Shown: positions 1 through 5,453, counted from the first letter of the stretch. The stretch: DNA of 5,736 nucleotides from Pseudomonadota bacterium (GCA_023451915.1 JAEXXS010000277.1:1-5736), one strand, 5' to 3'. The notes: generated from the letters alone by a model not told the origin. Translations and numbers: made by a program.

Positions 1-50
1 ACAATCAGCGTGACGGCCAAAGCAATGTGGTAAAGACGCTTATGTTTCAT
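1..50 (-). CDS. N-terminal start of an exported or membrane-anchored protein (partial, runs off the left edge)
   Basis: An ATG at 50-48 opens a frame of 16 complete codons reading MKHKRLYHIALAVTLI before the window ends. A basic n-region (K2, K4, R5) followed by a hydrophobic stretch looks like a Sec signal peptide or an N-terminal anchor. GGAG lies about 9 nt upstream of the ATG. The start is 18 nt beyond the stop codon of the 2Fe-2S subunit gene, so the two are almost certainly co-transcribed. In related molybdenum-hydroxylase operons the next gene encodes either the large molybdopterin subunit or a c-type cytochrome that takes the electrons. The signal-like start favours the cytochrome or another periplasmic partner, but no haem motif or domain is visible in this fragment. 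The call as a gene start is fairly safe; the function is inference. Confidence 0.55.
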   Translation of the reverse strand, partial: MKHKRLYHIALAVTLI

Positions 51-68
51 GCCCCCGCTCCGCCCCAA

Positions 69-608
69 TCAACCGATGACACAGCCGGGTGTCGCGAGAG
101 CAACATCGCGGATCGCCTCATAATAACGGACATAGCCCGTACAGCGGCAGATATGCACATCGAGCGCATCCTCAATCGCTGCTTCCAACTCAGCACGCTT
201 CACGGGTTGGCGTTTGAGTTGTTCGATAAACACCGTAGCGCCCGCCACGAAGCCCGGTGTGCAATAGCCGCACTGAAAGGAAAAATGATCAATAAATGCC
301 TGCTGTACTGGCGTCAGGCTGAGGATATGACCGTCGCTGTCGCGCCGCGCATGGCCCTCAATGGTGAGGATGGATTTGCCGGCAAAAAAATGCGCGTCAT
401 AGATGCATGTGCGGCTTTCGACCTTGTCGCCATCGAGCTTGACCTCGATAACCGTACAGGCATGGCAGATACCCTGACCACAGCCAAAATGTGTCCCCGT
501 CAGATCAAGATATTCATGCAGAAAGTCGATCATCGGCATGCCGAGCGGAACATCCACGGGTCCGACCGTAGTACCATTGATCGTCAGGGTCAGCGGTCGC
601 TTTTCCAT
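69..608 (-). CDS. (2Fe-2S)-binding small subunit of a xanthine dehydrogenase/aldehyde oxidase family molybdenum hydroxylase
   Basis: This 179-residue protein is the electron-transfer subunit of a molybdenum hydroxylase. It passes electrons from a molybdopterin subunit through two 2Fe-2S clusters. The N-terminal ferredoxin-like domain (about 1-80) has the plant-type cluster ligands C43, C48, C51 and C68. The C-terminal helical domain (about 85-165) has the second set, C113 and C116 (CGYCTPG) and C154 and C156 (CRCTGY). All eight ligands are present and the length is normal for the separate small-subunit type (IorA/CoxS-like). H49 stands where most relatives have glycine (CGACTV becomes CHACTV). 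There is no twin-arginine signal, so this subunit should be cytoplasmic unless exported with a partner. The ATG at 608 has only a weak Shine-Dalgarno (GGGA, about 7 nt upstream). The substrate cannot be told: isoquinoline-type N-heterocycles, aldehydes and purines are all possible. No FAD-subunit gene lies upstream within the window. Confidence 0.93.
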   Translation of the reverse strand: MEKRPLTLTINGTTVGPVDVPLGMPMIDFLHEYLDLTGTHFGCGQGICHACTVIEVKLDGDKVESRTCIYDAHFFAGKSILTIEGHARRDSDGHILSLTPVQQAFIDHFSFQCGYCTPGFVAGATVFIEQLKRQPVKRAELEAAIEDALDVHICRCTGYVRYYEAIRDVALATPGCVIG

Positions 609-672
609 ACTCTATCCCGAAACCTGTTGTTGATCAGCAGCTTGAACATCGATTTGCAATATAAATTCTACC

Positions 673-701
673 CTTATATTTCCGTTGGCTAATTTAACCA
701 A
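673..701 (-). promoter_or_regulatory. Candidate sigma70-type promoter for the 2Fe-2S subunit operon
   Basis: On the minus strand TTGGTT (701-696) is followed after exactly 17 nt by TATAAG (678-673). The -10 matches 5 of 6 consensus bases and the -35 matches 3 of 6. Transcription would start near 666 and leave a leader of about 57 nt before the ATG at 608. The -35 box overlaps one copy of the CCAAATG repeat, which would suit control by a bound regulator. Read by eye only; no transcription data are implied. Confidence 0.4.
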
Positions 702-720
702 ATGTAATATTATCCAAATG
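698..720. repeat. CCAAATG direct repeat pair, 16-bp period, at the operon promoter
   Basis: CCAAATG occurs at 698-704 and again at 714-720, with the short palindrome TAATATTA (705-712) just after the first copy. The second copy extends into the palindrome CCAAATGG (714-721). The pair sits on and just upstream of the candidate -35 box of the minus-strand operon. Spacing of 16 bp is not an integral helical repeat, and the stretch is AT-rich, so chance is possible. Confidence 0.3.
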
Positions 721-725
721 GATAG

Positions 726-742
726 TAATAGAACTTCTATTA
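726..742. promoter_or_regulatory. Perfect 17-bp palindrome, possible repressor or activator operator
   Basis: TAATAGAA-C-TTCTATTA is a perfect inverted repeat with 8-bp arms and a 1-bp centre. It lies about 25-40 bp upstream of the candidate -35 box of the 2Fe-2S subunit operon, a position typical for an activator or a distal operator. The size and form fit dimeric regulators such as the TetR or GntR families. No regulator gene is adjacent in the window, so the binding protein is unknown. Confidence 0.4.
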
Positions 743-837
743 ACGCACTATGAAACTAAATTCGAGTGATTATCAATTCAACAGACAACGAATAAATGAT
801 TGCTCCAAATCGGCACTAGAGCATTTCCAGCAAAAGT

Positions 838-889
838 GCGTAGCGCCTACGCGGGGAAATCAGTCCACTGGACTGATTTCTGATCCCGC
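838..889. repeat. Nested hairpin block inside the composite repeat
   Basis: GCGTAG-CGC-CTACGC (838-852) is followed at once by a perfect 25-bp palindrome (856-880), arms GAAATCAGTCCA and TGGACTGATTTC around a single C. The stem can be extended by GCGGG (851-855) pairing with CCCGC (885-889) across a TGAT bulge. The two hairpins share bases 851-852, so they are alternative or abutting folds. The block appears to be an insertion relative to the simpler repeat recalled from Brucellaceae genomes. Confidence 0.55.
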
Positions 890-924
890 TTCGATGCGTT
901 GGATAATGCTTAGGAACAAATAGA

Positions 925-965
925 TAGAGCGGTTCTACGATTCCGTTTTAACGGGAACCGCTCTA
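925..965. repeat. Right-hand hairpin of the composite repeat
   Basis: TAGAGCGGTTC (925-935) and GAACCGCTCTA (955-965) form a perfect 11-bp stem. The 19-nt loop contains a second small inverted repeat, CCGTT-TT-AACGG (943-954). No T-tract follows on the plus strand, so this is not a standard intrinsic terminator, although the RNA would fold strongly. Confidence 0.6.
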
Positions 966-975
966 GTTCTCTCAC

Positions 976-1098
976 AAGGAGGCTTTCCGTGTCCGCGCTC
1001 GTTCGTCGTGAATGCTGAACACCGGCGTAGGCAAAAACGCAGGGCGGCCATCTCCAAGTAAACAGCTACAAAATTCTTTTCGGAATCTGGACAGATAG
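976..1098 (+). other. Strong Shine-Dalgarno followed by two tiny overlapping ORFs (leader peptide or gene remnant)
   Basis: AAGGAGG (976-982) is a near-ideal ribosome-binding site placed 6 nt before a GTG (989). That GTG opens a 9-codon ORF, VSALVRREC by standard code, ending in TGA at 1016-1018. Its end overlaps an ATG at 1012 in another frame (ATGCTGA), which opens a 28-codon ORF reading MLNTGVGKNAGRPSPSKQLQ and on to TAG at 1096-1098. Both lie between the palindromic repeat and the exchanger gene. No homology is recognised for either. They may be a translated leader, the scar of a gene lost when the repeat inserted, or chance. The proposed exchanger promoter (1088-1115) lies downstream, so a leader role would need an earlier promoter. 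Confidence 0.25.
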
Positions 1099-1115
1099 AA
1101 AAACCGAATTATTAT
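1088..1115 (+). promoter_or_regulatory. Candidate sigma70-type promoter for the AspT-family exchanger
   Basis: TGGACA (1088-1093, 5 of 6 against TTGACA) and TATTAT (1110-1115, 5 of 6 against TATAAT) are separated by 16 nt. An alternative -10, TATATT (1113-1118), would give a 19-nt spacer. Transcription would begin near 1122, leaving a 46-nt leader before the TTG start. The AT-rich run contrasts with the surrounding sequence, which supports a promoter region, but the exact boxes are a reading by eye. Confidence 0.4.
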
Positions 1116-1167
1116 ATTAGCCATGCGTCAACAATAGAATATGAAATTGTAGGCTTGGGGGTCCGTA

Positions 1168-2841
1168 TTGTATTTTCTCACTGACCCCGTGGCGGCGCTT
1201 TTTGTTTCCCTTGCAATGGGGTATCTCCTAGGCCGGTTGCGCATAGGCCCGGTTCGATTGGGCGGGGTTTGCGGCACTTTGCTGGCGGCGCTCGCAATCG
1301 GACAACTCGGCGTTCGCATTTCCCCGGACTTGAAGGACAGCGCCTTCACTCTTTTCATTTACGCGCTCGGTTTTACGGCAGGGCCTCAGTTCTTTGCCAA
1401 TATTCGCGGCGGGTGGCGTTATGGAATCTTTTCGCTCATCGAAGTTGTCTGCGTCACACTTCTGGTTTCGATGGCGATTGTTTTTTTCAAACTGGATATC
1501 GGAACAGCAACCGGTCTTTTCGCCGGATCTGCGACGGAATCTGCGGTCGTCGGGACAGCATCGCAAACAATTTCCCACCTGCCCCTCGCGCCTAAGCAGA
1601 TTGAACAATTACAGGCCAATGTCGCCACAGCCTATAGTCTCACCTACCTGTTCGGCCTTTTGGCAATCGTTGTGTTTACCACCCAGCTTGCACCGATTCT
1701 TCTGAAGATCGATCTCAAAACCGAAGCGCAGGCGCTCGCCAGAAAACTCGGCTCGGAAGACAATGACGACGATCAGGTCGAGGGACTGCCTATGTTCGTC
1801 GCCCGTGCTTTCCGAGCCGGTTCTCTCGGTGGTCGGACGATCGGTGATTTGGAGAAAAGCTGGAACTGGACGGTCACGATCGAACGTGTGCGTCGGCATA
1901 AGAAAATTCTTCGAACAGACCCCTCTTTCCTTTTGAAGCCGGATGACGTTGCCATTGTGCACGGACGCCGCAACGCGGTTATCGCCATTCAGGACTTATT
2001 CGGAGACGAGGTCCCGGTGCCCGACGACACCAGTCTGGCGCTCGTTACCCGGGAAGTGGTTCTCATCCGCTCCGAGGCTTTTGGGCGTCAGATTCGCCAA
2101 TTGCGCCGCTCGGCTTCACCAGAATTGCGGCGGGGGGTGTTTATATCGGCTATCCGGCGGTTAGCGCAGAGCATCCCCGCATTGCCCGGCACGGTTCTCC
2201 ATGAAGGAGACGTCCTGACACTGTATGGCCAGGAAGAGCCGGTCACACACGCGATAGAAGCATTGGGCAAGCCTTTACCCAAAGCCGGCAGCACGGATTT
2301 TGTCTTTCTCGGTCTTGGCATTGTCGCCGGTCTTCTGCTGGGTAACTTTTCCCTCAATGTCCGCGGCTGGGAACTGACGTTAGGGTCAGGCGGCGGTGCC
2401 TTGATCGCTGGCCTTGTCTTCGGTTGGCTCAACACGCGAAATCCGACACGCGGCGGGTTTCCGGCCCCTGCCGCAGAGTTTGCAAAAGATTTCGGGCTCG
2501 CAACATTCATCGCCGCCATAGGACTGAGCGCCGGACCCGAGGCGATCAAACTCGTCCTTCAATATGGACTTATTCTCCCCATCCTCGGCCTGGTGGTTTC
2601 CTTTGTGCCTGCTCTCGTGTCGCTATTTGTTGGCGCAAAACTGATGAAGATCGAGACGCCCATCCTTCTTGGCGCAATCGCCGGTCAGCATTGCAGTACG
2701 CCAACGATCAGCGCCCTTGTGTCGCAAGCCGGAAACTCGACACCCGTGATCGGATATACGGTCACCTATGCGATCTCCAATGTGCTCCTCCCGCTTATGG
2801 GGCCGGTGATCGTAGGGATTGCTGCAGCACTGGGAGGCTAG
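1168..2841 (+). CDS. AspT/YidE/YbjL-family antiporter with two central RCK_C (TrkA-C) domains
   Basis: This 557-residue inner-membrane protein belongs to the aspartate:alanine exchanger family, close to the usual size of about 540-560. It is an internal duplication. Hydrophobic helices occupy about 8-180 and again about 377-555. Each half ends with the same motif: GLFAGSATES from 116 and GAIAGQHCSTPT from 502. Between them lie two cytoplasmic RCK_C domains (about 205-285 and 290-368) with the hallmark turns LKPDDVAIVHG (from 256) and LHEGDVLTLYG (from 344). Known members exchange aspartate for alanine or export glutamate or succinate; the substrate here is not evident. The start is TTG at 1168: an in-frame stop sits at 1150, G-rich sequence (1157-1161) is the only Shine-Dalgarno candidate, and the first internal ATG (codon 17) would cut helix 1. 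The GTG at codon 8 is a weaker alternative. No decarboxylase gene is next to it, unlike classic AspT-AspD pairs. The 3' end is 34 bp from the convergent response regulator, with no obvious terminator. Confidence 0.92.
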   Translation: MYFLTDPVAALFVSLAMGYLLGRLRIGPVRLGGVCGTLLAALAIGQLGVRISPDLKDSAFTLFIYALGFTAGPQFFANIRGGWRYGIFSLIEVVCVTLLVSMAIVFFKLDIGTATGLFAGSATESAVVGTASQTISHLPLAPKQIEQLQANVATAYSLTYLFGLLAIVVFTTQLAPILLKIDLKTEAQALARKLGSEDNDDDQVEGLPMFVARAFRAGSLGGRTIGDLEKSWNWTVTIERVRRHKKILRTDPSFLLKPDDVAIVHGRRNAVIAIQDLFGDEVPVPDDTSLALVTREVVLIRSEAFGRQIRQLRRSASPELRRGVFISAIRRLAQSIPALPGTVLHEGDVLTLYGQEEPVTHAIEALGKPLPKAGSTDFVFLGLGIVAGLLLGNFSLNVRGWELTLGSGGGALIAGLVFGWLNTRNPTRGGFPAPAAEFAKDFGLATFIAAIGLSAGPEAIKLVLQYGLILPILGLVVSFVPALVSLFVGAKLMKIETPILLGAIAGQHCSTPTISALVSQAGNSTPVIGYTVTYAISNVLLPLMGPVIVGIAAALGG

Positions 2842-2875
2842 GGCTCCAACATATTTTCCGGTTATGCTTGCCCTT

Positions 2876-3547
2876 TTATGCAGTTGGCAATCCCAGACGA
2901 ACCGCATAGGCCGTCAGCTCGGCGGAGCTGTGGAGATTAAGCTTGCGCATCAGGTTTTCGCGATGCTTGCGCGCGGTCAGCGGACTGATCCCCAGTCGTG
3001 TTGCCACATCCCGCGCGGTCAACCCCTGTGCGACCAGCGCCAGAATTTGACGTTCCCGGCGCGTCAGCGGGATCGGCGACAGAATATCCGGCGCGGGCGT
3101 AGAGCTGCTGCCCATTGACCCCGTGATCGCAAAACGGATGGACTGCGCGAGATAGGTCTTGCCATTTCTGACGGCATCGATGGCCGCACCGATTTCTTCC
3201 GGATCACCATCCTTGGTCAGATAGGCGCTGGCCCCGGCTTCCATCGCGGCGCGAATTGTCCTGGGCTCGACATTCGCGGTCAGGATCAATATGTGCAACC
3301 GGGGCGCAACAGCTTTTATTTCCGAGATGAATTGAATTCCGGCCACGCCGGGCATACCAAGGTCGAGAATGATGAGATCGGCCCCTGCACTGCGCACATG
3401 CTCCATCACGGACGTTCCATCATTGGCTTCCGCGATGACGGAGATGCCGTCCATTACAGAAATCAGGAGCTTCAGACCCTGACGCACGATCGCGTGGTCG
3501 TCGGCAAGAATGGCGGTAAGGGGGCGGGTCATCCGGCTGTCATTCAC
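2876..3547 (-). CDS. NarL/FixJ-family response regulator (REC plus LuxR-type HTH)
   Basis: A 223-residue DNA-binding response regulator. The receiver domain (about 10-127) has the acidic pair D16/D17, phospho-acceptor D62 (ILDLGMPG), T90 and K112, so it should be phosphorylatable. A linker (about 140-160) leads to a LuxR-type HTH (about 162-218) that opens with LTRRERQIL. The recognition-helix region is SPLTARKHRENLMRKL, close to the family consensus of SxxTVxxHxxNIxxKL. The frame opens with GTG at 3547, poorly served by a Shine-Dalgarno. An ATG at 3532 (codon 6), with AAGGTGA 11 nt upstream, would give MTRPLTAILADDH, a typical start for this family, so 3532 may be the real start. The gene is divergent from the hybrid kinase and is its likely partner. 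It converges on the exchanger gene. Target genes are unknown; the exchanger and the kinase itself are reasonable candidates. Confidence 0.95.
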   Translation of the reverse strand: MNDSRMTRPLTAILADDHAIVRQGLKLLISVMDGISVIAEANDGTSVMEHVRSAGADLIILDLGMPGVAGIQFISEIKAVAPRLHILILTANVEPRTIRAAMEAGASAYLTKDGDPEEIGAAIDAVRNGKTYLAQSIRFAITGSMGSSSTPAPDILSPIPLTRRERQILALVAQGLTARDVATRLGISPLTARKHRENLMRKLNLHSSAELTAYAVRLGLPTA

Positions 3548-3552
3548 CTTGC

Positions 3553-3588
3553 ATTGGCGTCAATCATTCAAATCACAACTTATTGGCG
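3553..3588. repeat. ATTGGCG direct repeat pair in the divergent promoter region
   Basis: ATTGGCG occurs at 3553-3559 and 3582-3588, 29 bp apart, between the response regulator and kinase genes. The second copy contains the proposed -35 box of the kinase promoter. Seven-base repeats in a 140-bp gap can arise by chance, but their position between a regulator gene and its likely kinase makes them candidate binding sites. Confidence 0.25.
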
Positions 3589-3612
3589 GCAAGTTACTGA
3601 TCGATCAATAAT
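3583..3612 (+). promoter_or_regulatory. Candidate promoter of the hybrid kinase gene, overlapping a TGATCGATCA palindrome
   Basis: TTGGCG (3583-3588) and AATAAT (3607-3612, 5 of 6 against TATAAT) are 18 nt apart. A perfect 10-bp palindrome, TGATCGATCA (3598-3607), lies in the spacer and touches the -10 box, where a bound dimer would block RNA polymerase. Transcription would start near 3619, leaving about 70 nt that include the CAACATATTG repeats. A divergent promoter for the regulator gene probably shares this gap: TTGATC (3608-3603) and AATAAG (3584-3579) are weak candidates on the minus strand. Confidence 0.35.
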
Positions 3613-3644
3613 TTAAGTATATCACTGCACAACAGACGACAATG

Positions 3645-3680
3645 CAACATATTGGGGCAACATATTGTGCCAACATATTG
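3645..3680 (+). repeat. Three perfect tandem copies of CAACATATTG at 13-bp period
   Basis: CAACATATTG is found at 3645-3654, 3658-3667 and 3671-3680, separated by the 3-bp spacers GGG and TGC. The last base of the third copy is the first G of the kinase ribosome-binding site. The unit is nearly self-complementary (8 of 10 positions against its reverse complement). By the proposed promoter the array lies in the kinase 5' leader. Since 13 is not a multiple of three, a change in copy number would break any frame running through it, which argues for the kinase start lying downstream. Confidence 0.75.
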
Positions 3681-3685
3681 GGAGG
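3680..3685 (+). promoter_or_regulatory. Ribosome-binding site that fixes the kinase start at 3690
   Basis: GGGAGG lies 4 nt before the ATG at 3690. The upstream in-frame ATG at 3642 has no Shine-Dalgarno, and the 16 residues it would add are encoded largely by the tandem repeat. The 3690 start gives an N-terminus, MQEDRIRQAL, that leads into the first membrane helix. Confidence 0.65.
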
Positions 3686-3689
3686 ACGG

Positions 3690-5453
3690 ATGCAGGAAGA
3701 CCGGATACGTCAGGCTCTCACGGAACTTTTGTACCGAAACTCCTATGGCGTCATTATTTCGAACGTCGTCATTTCTCTCGGTGCAATCTATGTTCTGAAG
3801 AATGCCGTGCCCGTGAGCTGGATCGTCGGTTGGCTCGGCGCACTTTATTTGCTGACCGCCATCCGTGTCTTCGCATCGCGCCAATTCTTTAGCCGCCAAA
3901 GAGATGCGCAGTCCATTCAGCGCTGGGCATGGCTTGCCGCGAGCTTTTCCTGGATATCCGGGCTGTTGTGGGGCGGACTAGGCTGGGCCGGATTTCTGCC
4001 GGAAGCGCCAATCGTTCTGTCCTTTACCGTCATCGTCCTGACCGGTCTCGTCTGCGGCACGGTGCCCTCGCTCTCGGCGTTCCCACCAGCGCTGGTCGGC
4101 TCGATCATTGCGACCGTCATTCCGATCGCCGTGCGTTGCATCCTGAGTGAGAGCGAAATTGCCGGCGCCTTTCTTTTTCTGCTGGCGGCGCTGGTCGCCA
4201 TCAATCTCTATTATTGCCGGATCACCTATCACATGCTGCATGAGACCATTCGGCTGAGGCTGGAAAACGAAAACCTCGTTGCGGATTTGCAGGAAGAAAC
4301 AGACCGTGCACAGCAAGCTGACCGTGCCAAGACACGTTTTCTTGCCGCAGCGAGCCATGATCTTCGCCAACCAATCCATGCATTGAGCCTGCTCATATCC
4401 ACGCTTGGCATTCTCGGACAGCGAGGCAATGTTGCGTCCAGCGATGCACGCGATCTCGCCGGAAAGGCGAAATCGGTCGTTCACGATCTCAGCGGACTTT
4501 TGAACGAGTTGCTCGATATCTCGCGGCTCGATGCTGGAATTGTGACGGTGGTTAATGAACCGGTGGCTTTGTCGATATTATTTCACGACCTGCATGACCA
4601 ATTTGCGCTGGAGGCAGAGCAGCGCGGTCTTCAATGGCATGTCGTCGAAAGCGATCTTTATGTCGACAGCGATCCGATGATGCTCAAACGCATCCTGAAC
4701 AATCTTCTGTCCAATGCCTTTCGATACACGAAGCAGGGTCGCATCCTCCTTGGCTGCCGCAGACGCGGCGATGCGGTCGAAATTCAGGTCTTCGATACAG
4801 GCCCCGGTATTCCAGCCGATCAACAAGCGAAGATTTTCGAGGAGTTTGTCCAGCTGCAAAATCCGGCCCGCGATCGGTCGCAAGGATTGGGACTGGGGCT
4901 CGCCATCGTGCGGCGCACGGCCATGCTTCTTGGGCATCCGTTGAAACTCGTGTCCATTCCCGGCAAAGGCTCAATGTTCTCGCTCACGGTTCCCAAAACC
5001 CGCGACAACGGCCTTCAAATCCAGCACGCGCATGTGCCGCTCGACACAGAAACATGTCTTGGCATCATGATCATTGACGACGAGAAAGATGTTATCGACG
5101 CCATGGAGCAACTGCTTACTCTTGATGGCCACCGGCTCTATCCAGGGCGCTCAGCCGCAGAGGCTCAGGCATCCTATGTGGCCGCCTTCGAGAGCGGCGA
5201 CGCGCCGGTCCATTTGATCATTGCCGACTATCGGCTGGGCGGCGGCGTTACTGGGATCGACGCCATTCAAACACTGCGTTCAGCCGTCGGGCGACCTCTC
5301 CCGGCGATCATCGTCACCGGCGACACCTCTCCTGCGCGATTGAGGGAGGTCAACGCCAGCGGCGCACTCATGCTGCATAAGCCTATCGACGTCGATGAGC
5401 TGCGCAAAGCCATTGCGGCAGCGATTTCCGCCCCGGTTAAAACCGCACCCTGA
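3690..5453 (+). CDS. Membrane-bound hybrid sensor histidine kinase with a C-terminal receiver domain
   Basis: From the ATG at 3690 the product has 587 residues (603 if the ATG at 3642 were used). Six hydrophobic helices span about 19-175 with short loops and no sizeable periplasmic domain, so the signal is probably sensed in or at the membrane. A charged, coiled-coil-like linker (about 185-212) leads to the HisKA domain with H223 in SHDLRQPIHAL. The HATPase_c domain follows, with N-box N337/N338/N342, G1 motif DTGPGIP from D369, F-box IFEEFVQ, and G2 motif QGLGLGLA at 398-405. The receiver domain (about 458-580) has D463/D464, phospho-acceptor D513, T543 and K564. All catalytic residues are present. 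The HDLRQP H-box is shared with NahK/ErcS'-like hybrid kinases. No HPt domain is present, so how phosphate reaches the divergently encoded regulator is open: directly from H223, or through a separate HPt protein. The 3' end overlaps the convergent autotransporter gene by 17 bp. Confidence 0.94.
   Translation: MQEDRIRQALTELLYRNSYGVIISNVVISLGAIYVLKNAVPVSWIVGWLGALYLLTAIRVFASRQFFSRQRDAQSIQRWAWLAASFSWISGLLWGGLGWAGFLPEAPIVLSFTVIVLTGLVCGTVPSLSAFPPALVGSIIATVIPIAVRCILSESEIAGAFLFLLAALVAINLYYCRITYHMLHETIRLRLENENLVADLQEETDRAQQADRAKTRFLAAASHDLRQPIHALSLLISTLGILGQRGNVASSDARDLAGKAKSVVHDLSGLLNELLDISRLDAGIVTVVNEPVALSILFHDLHDQFALEAEQRGLQWHVVESDLYVDSDPMMLKRILNNLLSNAFRYTKQGRILLGCRRRGDAVEIQVFDTGPGIPADQQAKIFEEFVQLQNPARDRSQGLGLGLAIVRRTAMLLGHPLKLVSIPGKGSMFSLTVPKTRDNGLQIQHAHVPLDTETCLGIMIIDDEKDVIDAMEQLLTLDGHRLYPGRSAAEAQASYVAAFESGDAPVHLIIADYRLGGGVTGIDAIQTLRSAVGRPLPAIIVTGDTSPARLREVNASGALMLHKPIDVDELRKAIAAAISAPVKTAP

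Larger units (their letters stand above)
815..967. repeat. Composite palindromic intergenic repeat, Bru-RS/REP-like
   Basis: The element is bounded by perfect 8-bp terminal inverted repeats, ACTAGAGC (815-822) and GCTCTAGT (960-967). Inside are three perfect inverted repeats: 838-852 (6-bp arms), 856-880 (12-bp arms) and 925-965 (11-bp arms). No open frame of note fits it. From memory, the outer parts (AGAGCATTTCCAGCAAAAG at 818-836, the GGATAATGC stretch at 901-909, and the 925-965 hairpin) resemble the roughly 100-bp Bru-RS type repeats dispersed in Brucella and Ochrobactrum. This copy is about 50 bp longer because of the middle block at 838-889. It is a non-coding, probably non-autonomous dispersed repeat; the family assignment rests on recollection and not on a search. 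Confidence 0.7.

Noticed and set aside
27..692. 221-codon plus-strand open frame across the left end
   Set aside because: It is the antisense shadow of the 2Fe-2S subunit gene, whose eight cluster cysteines prove the minus-strand reading; the plus-strand translation shows no recognisable domain.
750..923. 57-codon plus-strand ORF starting MKLNSSDYQF
   Set aside because: It has no Shine-Dalgarno and more than half of it runs through the palindromic repeat at 815-967, so it is most likely fortuitous.
925..965. Hairpin as a rho-independent terminator
   Set aside because: The stem is strong but no T-run follows on either strand and it is part of the dispersed repeat; no gene ends just upstream on the plus strand.
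2915..2930. CAGCTC-GGCG-GAGCTG hairpin as a terminator for the exchanger
   Set aside because: It is a short 6-bp stem inside the response regulator coding sequence with no following T-tract.
3642..3689. N-terminal extension of the kinase from the ATG at 3642
   Set aside because: No ribosome-binding site precedes it, the added residues are encoded by the tandem CAACATATTG array, and GGGAGG points to the ATG at 3690.
4578..4937. 119-codon minus-strand ORF inside the kinase gene
   Set aside because: It is a shadow of the HATPase_c region; the plus strand carries the N, G1, F and G2 boxes.
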